This document shows positions 1 through 7,791 of a stretch of 64,000 bases of DNA, piece by piece. The stretch spans positions 1 through 64,000 of the forward strand of contig CANQWC010000002.1 in NCBI GenBank assembly GCA_947627455.1, in the 5' to 3' direction. A program made the position numbers and the translations under genes. Under the pieces are notes generated by a model. It saw only the letters and a list, made by a program, of their open reading frames with translations. It made no database searches and was not told where the DNA came from. The DNA comes from an uncultured Clostridia bacterium (GTDB lineage Bacteria; Bacillota; Clostridia; Oscillospirales; Ruminococcaceae). Position 1 is the stretch's first letter. Each line of letters begins with the position of its first letter.

Positions 1-96
1 CGCTTCTCTCAAAGCAATTTACAAGGGTTTGTATTCTCGTTCTGCTGTTCAATTTTCAAGCTGCTGATTTGACGCCCGTTCAAAAGGCGCTCGATT

Positions 97-125
97 ATCA
101 TACCACAAACGGAAGCCTTTGTCAA
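97..125 (-). promoter_or_regulatory. Strong promoter P2, probable rRNA operon
   Basis: On the minus strand a perfect TTGACA (125-120) is followed after 17 bases by TATGAT (102-97). The transcript would run off the left edge through a leader containing CTTGAAAATTGAACAG (about 61-46), which resembles the sequence that precedes 16S rRNA in many Firmicutes. The rRNA gene itself is outside the window, so the assignment is inferred. Confidence 0.7.
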
Positions 126-203
126 GAGGTTTTTTAAAATTTTCTGAAAAAATTTTTATTCCCTTTTTGGTAATGACCGCTCCCCTCGCGGGACAGCTTT
201 TGT

Positions 204-232
204 ATCCTATCACTTTTTGAGGCTTTTGTCAA
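204..232 (-). promoter_or_regulatory. Strong promoter P1, upstream tandem copy
   Basis: A second perfect TTGACA (232-227) with a 17-base spacer and TAGGAT (209-204) on the minus strand, 107 bases upstream of the other promoter. Tandem consensus promoters with AT-rich sequence between them are typical of rRNA operons. No gene lies between this site and the left edge. Confidence 0.65.
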
Positions 233-441
233 GCGGTTTTTTGCGATTCGGACGTTTGCACAATTAACACGGTTAAAATTCCGTCGAAATATGGCTATTT
301 CCATCAATAAGGCATTCGCCGCGAGGAAAACCGACGCCCATTTATCGCCTTTTGAGCCATTAAATTCCATCGCGATAAATGTTTATCCCCGCGGCGCAGG
401 GCCATAATATCAGCAAACACCGTTTTAAAGGAGGATCACCC

Positions 442-1134
442 ATGAATCAAAAAAATTCGACCATATCCAAGCGTCGGTCTTTTTATTATATACTTGCGGC
501 GTTTGTTATATGTATGTCATTGGTTCATTTGATTTGTCAAAATATTGACCGACAGGAAACGCTTTCAAAGCTCGGCTCATCGGGAAGCGAAGTCACCGCG
601 ATTCAGAAGGCTCTGAAAGAGCGGGGGCTTTTCACGGCTGACGTCACGGGCTATTACGGCACTCAGACGCAGGCGGCAGTCCGCAAATTTCAGAAGCAAA
701 AGGGTCTTACGGTCGACGGAATCGCAGGGCCGCAGACCCTCAGCGCTCTCGGCGTAAGCGTTGGTTCGGTGCCGAAGGCGACGGAAGCCAATATAAATCT
801 GCTTGCAAGAATTATCTCGGCGGAATCCCGCGGGGAGCCCTATACGGGCCAAGTGGCGGTCGGCGCGGTCGTTTTGAACCGCGTTGAGCACCCGTCCTTC
901 CCCGACAGCATCGCGGGGGTGATATATCAGAAAGGCGCGTTTACGGCGGTCGACGACGGCCAGTTCTGGCAGCCTGTTTCAGAATCGTCATATAACGCGG
1001 CGAGGGACGCCCTCAACGGCTGGGACCCGACGGGCGGCGCGATTTATTACTATAACCCCGCCAAGACAAGCAACAAGTGGATTCGTTCGCGACCCGTCAT
1101 CACGACAATAGGCGAGCACGTTTTCTGCTCATAA
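442..1134 (+). CDS. SleB-like cell-wall hydrolase with peptidoglycan-binding domain
   Basis: Predicted cell-wall hydrolase of 230 aa, acting outside the membrane on peptidoglycan. The N terminus has a basic stretch and one hydrophobic segment (signal or anchor). It is followed by a PG_binding_1 domain (about residues 30-100, with GSEVTAIQKALKERG and the VDGIAGPQT signature) and a C-terminal Hydrolase_2/SleB domain beginning LARIISAESRGEP and ending near GGAIYYYNP. SleB-family enzymes are lytic transglycosylases used in spore germination or wall turnover; the catalytic Glu is probably that of AESRGE. ATG 442 is chosen over the in-frame ATG at 379 because AAAGGAGG lies just upstream. A clean terminator follows. 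Confidence 0.9.
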   Translation: MNQKNSTISKRRSFYYILAAFVICMSLVHLICQNIDRQETLSKLGSSGSEVTAIQKALKERGLFTADVTGYYGTQTQAAVRKFQKQKGLTVDGIAGPQTLSALGVSVGSVPKATEANINLLARIISAESRGEPYTGQVAVGAVVLNRVEHPSFPDSIAGVIYQKGAFTAVDDGQFWQPVSESSYNAARDALNGWDPTGGAIYYYNPAKTSNKWIRSRPVITTIGEHVFCS

Positions 1135-1140
1135 AAAATC

Positions 1141-1165
1141 GGGGGAGCTCTGCGCTCCCCCTTTT
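1141..1165 (+). terminator. Intrinsic terminator of the SleB-like gene
   Basis: An 8-bp perfect stem GGGGGAGC/GCTCCCCC with a 5-base loop is followed by TTTT, 6 bases after the stop codon. Confidence 0.85.
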
Positions 1166-1170
1166 ACATA

Positions 1171-1293
1171 TCAGTCATCGACCTCGATGTATTTATGCAA
1201 ACAGCTGCCCATGACCTCGGCCGCAAGCTTTAAAAGAAGCGCCGCGCAGGCCGCCGCAACCGCCGCCGCAAGAATTTTCAACAGGTTTTTCAT
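1171..1293 (-). CDS. Small membrane peptide, 40 aa
   Basis: Unrecognised small protein: MKNLLKILA start, an Ala/Leu-rich hydrophobic helix (residues about 5-28) and a short polar tail ending EVDD. The start is supported by AGAAAGGAAG about 8 bases upstream on the minus strand. Predicted to sit in the membrane; function unknown. It is convergent with the SleB-like gene and shares its terminator region. It could be a chance ORF, but the ribosome-binding site and single clean transmembrane helix argue for a gene. Confidence 0.5.
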   Translation of the reverse strand: MKNLLKILAAAVAAACAALLLKLAAEVMGSCLHKYIEVDD

Positions 1294-1631
1294 AGATATC
1301 TTCCTTTCTGAGGGTGTGGGTACGGGGATATTACAGCATAAAGCCGAAAGCTTTGTGCTATAATTAGCCATCTTTTGCGGTTCCCGACGAAGTCGGGGAG
1401 CAAAAGGGCGAATAAAATAAATTATAATAATCGCTTGCGATTATTATAGCACATTTGAAGGGAAGATGCAAGGGGAAAATGATTTTGGGGGCGCGGGGAA
1501 AGGAATGACTATTATAAAGGTATTAGCTGAGCGAGTGCTGCTTTTGCAGCATGGGACAAGTAAGGGAAAGAAAATTAAATGTGCGAGTGAAATGACGAGG
1601 GTGGCCTTTTTATAAGCCGATGCGGCCCCTA

Positions 1632-1898
1632 TTATAAGGTATACCCGCGACCTCGCTGCCGCGAGCTCGGGGTATGCTATTTAAAGCCACCTCTTCCCCC
1701 GTCAAAATATAGCGCAAAAGGATAAATAGCAACGCCCCCTCCCCTGCAAGGGGAGGGGGTTGGGGGAGAGGTGCAAGCGACACCCAAAACTTTGAAATAA
1801 AGGTCACGTTTGTCAGCGTCGCTACGAGCCCGCCTGCGGCGGTCTCCCAAAATGGGCGGAGCGGTAAAGATAGCACGAGCGAAGCGAGTACCTTATAA
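1632..1898. repeat. TTATAAGGTA inverted-repeat element, copy A
   Basis: Full copy of the commonest repeat family in the window. It is bounded by TTATAAGGTA (1632) and TACCTTATAA (ends 1898), each followed inward by a hairpin and a GCTATTT(A)AAGCC-like sequence. The left end carries the long palindrome class (TACCCGCGAC... to GGGGTATGC), the right end the short GA-hairpin class (GCACGAGCGAAGCGAG). The interior has a GC palindrome around CCCCTGCAAGGGG and an AGCGACAC/GCGTCGCT inverted repeat. No coding potential. A degenerate left end lies at about 1511-1550. Confidence 0.8.
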
Positions 1899-1958
1899 AA
1901 GGGGAATCTGCTGCTTTTTCGGGCGGAAAATAATTTTTTATTTTTTTACTTTGCTAAA

Positions 1959-1999
1959 GCGATAAAAACATCATTCGGCTTCGGCCGAATACCTTATAA
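1959..1999. repeat. Solo end of the TTATAAGGTA element
   Basis: A single terminus ending TACCTTATAA, preceded by the perfect hairpin ATTCGGC/GCCGAAT and AAAAACATC. The matching left end may be the degenerate one near 1511, which would make copy A an insertion inside an older copy. The rest of the 1294-2066 gap shows no gene. Confidence 0.6.
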
Positions 2000-2066
2000 A
2001 TTGAAATACCGCCTTTGTCTGGTAAATCGTGGCGGAGCCGTTCGGCGGGCTTCGCCCTCCGCTATG

Positions 2067-2678
2067 TCAGAAAATCCCCAACAGCTCCCGCAGGTTGTAT
2101 ACAATATAGTCCGCGCCCTCGTCAAGGCGCGAAAACCTTGCCTCGGCAAAAATGCCCTGCCGAACCCACACCGTCTTCATGCCGAGGCGCTTCGCGGGCG
2201 CGATGTCGTTGTCGGCGCGGTCGCCGATCATCGCGGCGTTTTCGGCCTTACAGCCCGAAAGTTTCAGCGCGAGCCTGAAAATCTCGGGGTCGGGCTTGGC
2301 GACGCCCGACTCGGCCGAGAGCACGACAGTGTCGAAGAATTTTCTGATGCCGCGCGCCTCCATTCGAGCCTCGGCGCCCGCCGACTGGTTCGCGATCACC
2401 CCGAGCGAATACTTTTTTGAGAGCGCTTCAAGAACCTCTGCCGCGTCGGGATAAACCCGTTCGAGCGATGAATCCCAGTGCGGAACACTCAGCCCGTAAA
2501 AGTCTGCGGCAGCCTTAGTAAACTGCCAACTCGTCATCGCAAGCTCATTGACCTTCTGAATAAAAACCTCGCGAGGCGGCGCACCCGCCTGACTCAGCAC
2601 CCCTTCAATTCTTTTCGCGACGCAGGCGCTTTCGTCGTAGAGCGTCGACCCGAGGTCGAAGAAAATATGTGTTATCAT
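2067..2678 (-). CDS. HAD-family hydrolase
   Basis: Haloacid-dehalogenase superfamily protein of 203 aa, cytoplasmic. Motif I is FFDLGST: the nucleophile Asp8 is present but the usual second Asp (DxD) is Gly, as in some non-phosphatase or atypical members. Motif II is VIANQS, motif III the Lys of GVAKPDPEIF, and motif IV GDRADNDI binds Mg. A helical cap lies between motifs I and II. Start ATG 2678 has GGGGGA upstream; longer in-frame extensions run into the terminator of the upstream gene. The substrate cannot be told from sequence. Confidence 0.85.
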   Translation of the reverse strand: MITHIFFDLGSTLYDESACVAKRIEGVLSQAGAPPREVFIQKVNELAMTSWQFTKAAADFYGLSVPHWDSSLERVYPDAAEVLEALSKKYSLGVIANQSAGAEARMEARGIRKFFDTVVLSAESGVAKPDPEIFRLALKLSGCKAENAAMIGDRADNDIAPAKRLGMKTVWVRQGIFAEARFSRLDEGADYIVYNLRELLGIF

Positions 2679-2688
2679 GACATCCCCC

Positions 2689-2724
2689 AAAAAATTAACG
2701 GGAAGCCTCAACTGAGGTTTCCCG
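2689..2724 (-). terminator. Terminator of the superoxide reductase gene
   Basis: Minus-strand hairpin CGGGAAACCTCA/TGAGGCTTCCCG with a 2-base gap, followed by TTAATTTTTT. It separates the reductase gene from the downstream HAD gene. Confidence 0.75.
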
Positions 2725-2731
2725 TCGCGAT

Positions 2732-3115
2732 TCAAGCCTTGAATTCCTTTACCCAGAGCCCGTGAAGATTGCAGTAGGCGTAGATCTTGCACTCGGGCAT
2801 GTAGGGGAACCTGACCTCGGTCGACTGTTCGGGCGAGAGTATAACCTTGTTTTCGCGATTTCCATAGACCTGAGAAATCCACATAATATAGTGCTCCTTG
2901 GTCATCGGGTGCTCAACCGAGCCGACCTTTACGACAAGCTCGCCGTCGTTGACCTCAACATGAGGAACATGCTTCTCGACCGCCGCGTCGGTGGTGTTCG
3001 CGGTGAGGGGTACGGGCTTCTGGCCGCAGCAGGTGACATTCGCGAGGTTGCCGAGAACGTCCTCAAAAACCGTGCCGCACACGGGGCACTTTGCATAGCT
3101 GATATAATCTTTCAT
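2732..3115 (-). CDS. Desulfoferrodoxin-type superoxide reductase (2Fe-SOR)
   Basis: Reduces superoxide to peroxide using electrons from rubredoxin-like donors, protecting an anaerobe from oxygen. The 127-aa protein has both iron sites. Centre I is a desulforedoxin-like domain with C10-x2-C13-x15-C29-C30, the exact desulforedoxin spacing. Centre II is the catalytic site, with EKHVPHVEV, HPMTKEHYI and CNLHGLW supplying the four His and one Cys ligands; the Glu-Lys of EKHVP is the usual catalytic pair. ATG 3115 follows AAAGGAGAG. It is apparently transcribed alone. Confidence 0.93.
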   Translation of the reverse strand: MKDYISYAKCPVCGTVFEDVLGNLANVTCCGQKPVPLTANTTDAAVEKHVPHVEVNDGELVVKVGSVEHPMTKEHYIMWISQVYGNRENKVILSPEQSTEVRFPYMPECKIYAYCNLHGLWVKEFKA

Positions 3116-3244
3116 CTGAATCTCTCCTTTGATATTTGTCGTGCGGAATGCTTCCGTTGAGGGTTATTATAACATATTTGAGGAGGTTTGTAAAGATGGC
3201 AAACACGGAGAAAATATTATTCAGCTCAAAAGCGCGACTACCTA

Positions 3245-3491
3245 TTATAAGGTACTCGCTGCGCGAGTGCTATCTTTATCGCTCCGCACATGCGTAAGGT
3301 GCGAGAATAACGCCCTAAAAAACATTCCCTTGCCCGCTTATTACCTCAAACGCATGTGCATCGCTATCACCCCACCCCCCTGCCCCCTCCCCTCGAGGGG
3401 AGGGGGCACTGCTGCCTTTCCATTCGCGCTATGTTTCAGCGGGGGAAGGGTGGCTAAAGATAGCATGAGGCGCAAGCCGAATACCTTATAA
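3245..3491. repeat. TTATAAGGTA inverted-repeat element, copy B
   Basis: Complete copy from TTATAAGGTA to TACCTTATAA. The right-end hairpin is ATGA-GGC-gcaa-GCC-GAAT, the left ACTCGC/GCGAGT. The interior has the CGCACATGCG...CGCATGTGC inverted repeat and the CCCCTCGAGGGG palindrome. Confidence 0.8.
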
Positions 3492-3546
3492 CAGGGGGTA
3501 TCAGAGCCGTTTGGGCGGGCAAAATATATCAGCTATGCGAATTTAT

Positions 3547-3760
3547 TAGTGAGCACGCCGCCGAGCTTGCGAGGCGGCCAGTGCGGAAAGGGTGCGGGGA
3601 AACCCTGCAAGGGTGTCCCCGAGTCTAATCAAATTGGCAGCAGTATATTACTTCCCGCAGGGTGCTCCGACTTTAATTAAGTCAATGTGGGAAACCCACT
3701 TGAAATATAAAAGGTCGTTCTTGTCAGCGTCGCTCTGCAAAGGCTCTCGCCTTTGCCCAA
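3547..3760. repeat. GCCGCC-GA hairpin repeat, copy 1
   Basis: Starts with the hairpin GCCGCC-GA-GC-tt-GC-GA-GGCGGC, then a hairpin with arms CGGGG and ACCC closed by TGCA, then CTTTAATTAAGTCAATGTGGG and a GTCAGCGTCGCT tail. The same blocks recur at about 23.9, 27.7, 28.0, 31.4, 51.8 and 55.8 kb. Nothing coding is seen in 3116-3899. Confidence 0.7.
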
Positions 3761-3837
3761 CAACTTTCCCGAAACAACAATGGCTCCCCGCTATATTTAT
3801 TAACTATTGTTACCGTCCCCGAAGTACGATTGCCTAC

Positions 3838-3876
3838 AAAAAAGCGCCCGCCACCTTTACAGGTCGGCAGGCGCCT
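3838..3876 (-). terminator. Terminator of the nucleotidyltransferase gene
   Basis: Minus-strand hairpin GGCGCCTGCCGACC / GGTGGCGGGCGC with a short loop, followed by TTTTTTGT. Confidence 0.8.
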
Positions 3877-3899
3877 TTTCAATCAAACTTTTTTCGGCC

Positions 3900-4781
3900 T
3901 CAAAGAACCCTTTCGGGGTAAGCGCCGCAGGCGTGAAGGTCGCGGAGCTTCTGCTCGGTATCGGCCTTGTCGGCCTTGTAGGTGATGCCGAACCACTTGT
4001 CCTTCGAGGCCTTCGCAAGGACCTCGAGGCTGCCGTCGGCGAGCATATCGTTGACCATCTCGGGGAGGAGGCACTCGGCCTTGATCTGGTCGGGCTTGAG
4101 CGCGCGCAGGAAATCCTCCATATATTTTTCCATCGCGGGAAGAGTTTTCTCGCTGAAGCCCCAGAAATTCATCGAGACCTCGGCCTCGGGGTCGACCTCG
4201 CCGCTGTCAGAGACGATTTTTCCGTCCTTCGGGATAATCCCGCCCGTTTCAGTGACGCTCACGAGCTTGCCGTTTTCGATTTTGCAGATGCCCCTTGTGA
4301 CGCCGCCGTTTTCGCTGACGGTGTTCTTGAGGATATAGGGCACCATCGCGCCCCTGTTTGCGTTGAGCTGATCGAGCATACCGCGCATGATTTCAAAGCA
4401 CTCTGCGCCGTAGTAGTCATCGGCATTGACGGTGACAAAAGGCTCGGTGAGATATTCTTTCGCGCAAAGAACCGCGTGGGTGGTGCCGAAGGGCTTGACC
4501 CGCTCCTCGGGGACTTTATACCAATCGGGAAGTGAAGAGTAATCCTGAACCGCGTAGCAAACCTCAACCTTATCAGAAATTTTATCGCCGACCTCGCGCT
4601 TGACGGTCTCAACCATCTCGTCCTTGAGAATGAATACGACCTTGTTGAAGCCCGCCTTGATGGCGTCGTGAATCGAATATTCCATTAAAAATTCGCCGTT
4701 CGGGCCGACGTGCGATATCTGCTTGTCGCCGCCGAATCGCGAGCCGAGGCCCGCCGCAAGTATCAAAAGGGTGCTTTTCAT
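3900..4781 (-). CDS. Sugar-phosphate nucleotidyltransferase-like protein
   Basis: NTP_transferase-fold protein of 293 aa, expected to activate a sugar phosphate with an NTP in the cytoplasm. The N terminus LAAGLGSRFGGDKQ is the nucleotide-binding loop of this family, and NADDYYG supplies the metal-binding Asp (family motif D-x-D/DDxx). The C-terminal half is not one of the well-known GalU/RfbA layouts, so the sugar is unknown. ATG 4781 has AAGGAGG upstream. It lies just downstream of the Cps/LCP operon but has its own terminator on each side, so a role in exopolysaccharide precursor supply is only suggested by position. Confidence 0.8.
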   Translation of the reverse strand: MKSTLLILAAGLGSRFGGDKQISHVGPNGEFLMEYSIHDAIKAGFNKVVFILKDEMVETVKREVGDKISDKVEVCYAVQDYSSLPDWYKVPEERVKPFGTTHAVLCAKEYLTEPFVTVNADDYYGAECFEIMRGMLDQLNANRGAMVPYILKNTVSENGGVTRGICKIENGKLVSVTETGGIIPKDGKIVSDSGEVDPEAEVSMNFWGFSEKTLPAMEKYMEDFLRALKPDQIKAECLLPEMVNDMLADGSLEVLAKASKDKWFGITYKADKADTEQKLRDLHACGAYPERVL

Positions 4782-4840
4782 AATTAAACCTCCTTAAAAC
4801 TTTCTGTATTGAGTATATCACCGCTTCGGCGTTCTGTCAA

Positions 4841-4871
4841 GAAAAAACAGCGCCGAAAACCGACGCTGTTC
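4841..4871 (-). terminator. Terminator of the Cps/LCP operon
   Basis: Minus-strand hairpin AACAGCGTCGG/CCGAAAACCG region (AACAGCG...CGCTGTT) followed by TTTTTTC, 6 bases past the LCP stop codon. Confidence 0.75.
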
Positions 4872-4876
4872 CTTGA

Positions 4877-6115
4877 TTATTTCTTGTAGTAGAGCTCATG
4901 CACGAGGTCCGCGACCTCTTCGGGGTCATAGTAGGTGCAATGAGAGCCGTGCAGCGACGGGCCGTCAGTCCCCTCGATCTTGTGGAAGCCCGTGAACTTG
5001 TAGTCGTAGCACTGGAGAATCCACTTTGTGATCTCAGACTTGCCCATGTCAGAGACTACCATGTCGAGCATGTCGGCATAGAGGTCGACCGCCTGCTGAG
5101 CGGTGAAATTGGTCTTGACCTTTTCGGCAAACGCCTTGATGAAGGTCATTTCGCGGTCCATTCTCAGAGAGTTGACATTTGAATACTTCATTGTCATTCT
5201 CGACCGCACGAAGTTTTCGGCATGCTGGCCGCGAAGAGTGACCCACTGGCCCTGCTTGAGGGTGTCATCGACGCCCGTGAAGTCGTCTTCAACATAGACA
5301 TCGACGCCGTCGACGGCATCAGCCATCGTTCTGATTATCGGTATCGGCGCGGCGATGTACCCGAGGAACGAGATATCGGGGCCGAGCAGATAGTTAAGCG
5401 ACTTCAAGACGTTTCGTCCGCTCGCGCGGCTTCCGTCACCATATGCATACGCAAGGGCGATCTGCTCGGTGACAAAGCCGTAGGACTCTCCGATCGACGA
5501 GTAGTTTTCAACAGGCACCGCAAGGTCGCGGTTGACCGTGACGATAAAATACTCCTTGGTCTTGAGGTTGAACGAGAGCACGAGTATGACGTCGGACTGG
5601 CCGCCGTCTCTGAAATACATCGATTCGCCGAGCTCCTGGCGGTCGACGCCGATCAGGACAATATTTTTGATATTGTTGTTATAACCCGTGTCGGAGTAGT
5701 TGTCGGCGATCTCCTCAAGCTCAGCATTGATCTTTTCAACGTCCTCGGTCTTGGCCGGTGGCTTGTCCTCTTTGATGTCGATGGTGTTTGCGGGCTCGGG
5801 CGCCTCGGTTTTCGGAGCCTCTGTAGTCGCAACCGTAGTCTCGGAAGTTGTTGCCACGGTGGTAGGCTCGGTTGTGACGGTTGTGGCCGCCGTTGTCGTG
5901 ACAGTCGTCACCTCGGCAGTTGTGGCTTCGGTGGTTGTCGTGACAGGCGCTTCTGTCGTCGCGGGAGTTGTGATTTCCTCATTCCGCGCCGTATGCTTTG
6001 TCGGGAGATGCTCGACCGCAAAAGCCGCAACAACGACGATCAGGAAGACAGCTGCGATTATCGCGCAGAAAATCAGCACGTCGCGTTTTCTGAATTTTTT
6101 GGTATCTCTTGCCAT
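4877..6115 (-). CDS. LytR-CpsA-Psr (LCP) family protein
   Basis: Probable ligase that transfers lipid-linked polysaccharide to peptidoglycan outside the membrane. It has 412 aa: a basic cytoplasmic start, one transmembrane helix (about 12-33), a long Thr-rich linker (about 45-120, runs of TTTE/ATTV), and an LCP domain starting NIVLIGVDRQ. Family arginines are visible in TVNRD and in RSRMTM...RMDRE near the end. It is the last gene of the minus-strand cps-like operon, 21 bases after cpsD, fitting attachment of the polymer whose length is set by CpsC/CpsD. Confidence 0.9.
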   Translation of the reverse strand: MARDTKKFRKRDVLIFCAIIAAVFLIVVVAAFAVEHLPTKHTARNEEITTPATTEAPVTTTTEATTAEVTTVTTTAATTVTTEPTTVATTSETTVATTEAPKTEAPEPANTIDIKEDKPPAKTEDVEKINAELEEIADNYSDTGYNNNIKNIVLIGVDRQELGESMYFRDGGQSDVILVLSFNLKTKEYFIVTVNRDLAVPVENYSSIGESYGFVTEQIALAYAYGDGSRASGRNVLKSLNYLLGPDISFLGYIAAPIPIIRTMADAVDGVDVYVEDDFTGVDDTLKQGQWVTLRGQHAENFVRSRMTMKYSNVNSLRMDREMTFIKAFAEKVKTNFTAQQAVDLYADMLDMVVSDMGKSEITKWILQCYDYKFTGFHKIEGTDGPSLHGSHCTYYDPEEVADLVHELYYKK

Positions 6116-6136
6116 TCAAGAACACCTCAATCGAAT

Positions 6137-6841
6137 TTAATAGCGATATTCCGAACCGTACTTGCTGTAATATTTATACTTGCCGCCGTATCTTGCGCTC
6201 TCCTGGCCGACCTTGTTGAGCACGCAGCCCAGAACGTTTGCGCCGACCCTGATGAGCTGGTTCTTGGCGTCGTTGACCTGCCTGTAATCGACCTCGTTTG
6301 CGCCGACAACGATCATTACGCCGTTGCAGTTCGGCGCGATGATGGCCGCGTCGATAACCCTGCCGAGCGGCGGGGTGTCGATGATTATGAAGTCAAACGC
6401 CTTTTTGAGAACGTCGAGCATCGCGGAAAAGATTTTGCCGCTGAAAAGGGGAGTCGGGTTCAAAACGTAGTTGCCGACGGGAAGAACGTATGCGTTCGGA
6501 ATGTTGGTTTTATATACAGCGTCGTTGATCTCGCCCTTGCCCGAGAGGACATCGGCAAGACCTGTCATCGGAAGATTGTCGTCGGCAGTGGCGCCATGCC
6601 TCGCCGAGAATACCGATTTTCTGAGATCGGCGTCGATGAGAAGGGTCTTAAGCCCCGCGCTTGCGTAGTTGCGCATCATCTCAAACGAAATGACAGACTT
6701 GCCCGCGTTTTCGTCGACGCTGGTGATCGCGACAAGCTTTACGCCCTCGCCCGAATAGGAGACGTTGGTGCGCAAAACGTTCATCGCTTCATTCATTTCA
6801 TATGTCGGGTCCTGAATGTTGTTGATTGTTAAACTTCTCAT
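6137..6841 (-). CDS. CpsD/YwqD-type tyrosine kinase (BY-kinase)
   Basis: Cytoplasmic autophosphorylating tyrosine kinase that controls polysaccharide export with CpsC. The 234-aa protein carries the deviant Walker A SVDENAGKS, Walker A' LLIDADLRKS and Walker B FIIIDTPP. The tail YKYYSKYGSEYRY is a tyrosine cluster, the usual autophosphorylation site. Its start overlaps the end of cpsC by 4 bases, indicating translational coupling. The Walker A Gly usually before GKS is Ala-Gly here (NAGKS), within family range. Confidence 0.93.
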   Translation of the reverse strand: MRSLTINNIQDPTYEMNEAMNVLRTNVSYSGEGVKLVAITSVDENAGKSVISFEMMRNYASAGLKTLLIDADLRKSVFSARHGATADDNLPMTGLADVLSGKGEINDAVYKTNIPNAYVLPVGNYVLNPTPLFSGKIFSAMLDVLKKAFDFIIIDTPPLGRVIDAAIIAPNCNGVMIVVGANEVDYRQVNDAKNQLIRVGANVLGCVLNKVGQESARYGGKYKYYSKYGSEYRY

Positions 6842-7695
6842 TTCTTCGCACCTCCCGACTTGTCGGACTTTTGGCCGTCAGACGACTGCTCACCGTGAGA
6901 GCCGTAGCCATAGCCATAGCCGTAGCCGTAGCCATAGCCGTGTTTCTTCTTCTTTCCGCCTTCGTAGTAAACCTTCGTGAGGGTTACCATTCCGCAGCGG
7001 TTCTCGATATCCTCGGCGGTCTTGACGGTCGTATCCATCACCGCGATGAAGATAATAACACCTGCCGCGACGACTGCGCCAAGGACAAACGCGATGACGA
7101 CAGTTTTCATAAGGCTCGGGAAGGAGGGCTCATCGGCGACAACGGCGACGTCATAGTTGTTCGGCACCGAGACGTCCATGATGTCCGCGATCCTGTCGCA
7201 GGCATAAGCTGTAAGTGTGTTACAGATCTGGCTGCCAAGAACGGGATCGGGATCGGTGACGGTTATCTTGATGATATGTGTGTCGGTAGGGTTTGTGACC
7301 TCGACCTTTTTGTACATTTCCTCATAGTCGTACTCAAGACCCATCTTGTCGATGATATAGGTCAATATCGAGCGGCTCTTGATGATGTCGACATAGTCGG
7401 GCGCGATGCTGCTCGAGAGCTGGATATTGGTTATTTCAAGAAGCGAATCTCCGGCTGATGCGGCAATGTAAGTAGAGGACGTTGCCTCATACTGCGGGGT
7501 GATAAAGAACTGTACGACGATTCCTGCGCCGAGCGCAAACACCAGCGCAACCGCAATGACAATCAGAATATGCTGCTTCAGCGCATTGAAGAGCATCAGA
7601 AGATCTATCTCCTGTGTCTCCTCGGCGGCAGGCCCCGAAGTTGCGGCATTGCGCTTTGAAAGCGCGGCGTCAGTCTGATATTGGTTCTGATCCAT
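6838..7695 (-). CDS. CpsC/YveK chain-length determinant with Gly-Tyr tail
   Basis: Wzz-family membrane adaptor of 285 aa that activates CpsD and sets polymer length. Two transmembrane helices (about 42-64 and 195-216) flank an extracellular domain beginning QYEATSSTYIA. The cytoplasmic C terminus has an unusual HGYGYGYGYGYGYGSHG run encoded by near-identical 6-base repeats (GGCTAC/GGCTAT, about 6896-6943), then a polar Lys/Ser tail. Typical CpsC tails are short and activate the kinase. The tyrosines could be extra CpsD substrates (inference), and the repeat DNA could change length by slippage. Confidence 0.9.
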   Translation of the reverse strand: MDQNQYQTDAALSKRNAATSGPAAEETQEIDLLMLFNALKQHILIVIAVALVFALGAGIVVQFFITPQYEATSSTYIAASAGDSLLEITNIQLSSSIAPDYVDIIKSRSILTYIIDKMGLEYDYEEMYKKVEVTNPTDTHIIKITVTDPDPVLGSQICNTLTAYACDRIADIMDVSVPNNYDVAVVADEPSFPSLMKTVVIAFVLGAVVAAGVIIFIAVMDTTVKTAEDIENRCGMVTLTKVYYEGGKKKKHGYGYGYGYGYGYGSHGEQSSDGQKSDKSGGAKK

Positions 7696-7721
7696 GTTTA
7701 CCTCAAAAATTCCTTACTTAT

Positions 7722-7755
7722 TGAAATCAGCAAACCCACGGGCTTGCTGATTTCA
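7722..7755 (-). promoter_or_regulatory. Perfect 12-bp inverted repeat before cpsC
   Basis: TGAAATCAGCAA (7722-7733) and its exact complement (7744-7755) with a 10-base loop, between the surface-protein gene and cpsC. No T-run follows on the minus strand, so it is more likely an mRNA-stabilising or partial-termination hairpin that makes the surface-protein message more abundant than the cpsCD message. Confidence 0.5.
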
Positions 7756-7791
7756 TAGGTTTGTTATTTTTTGATTTCTTTGAAGATTAAA

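Noticed and set aside
134-370. Open frame of 78 codons on the minus strand upstream of the SleB-like gene
   Set aside because: It overlaps the tandem rRNA-type promoters, has no ribosome-binding site and no protein-like pattern.
5222-6832. 536-codon plus-strand frame across the LCP and CpsD genes
   Set aside because: Low-complexity antisense shadow of well-supported minus-strand genes.
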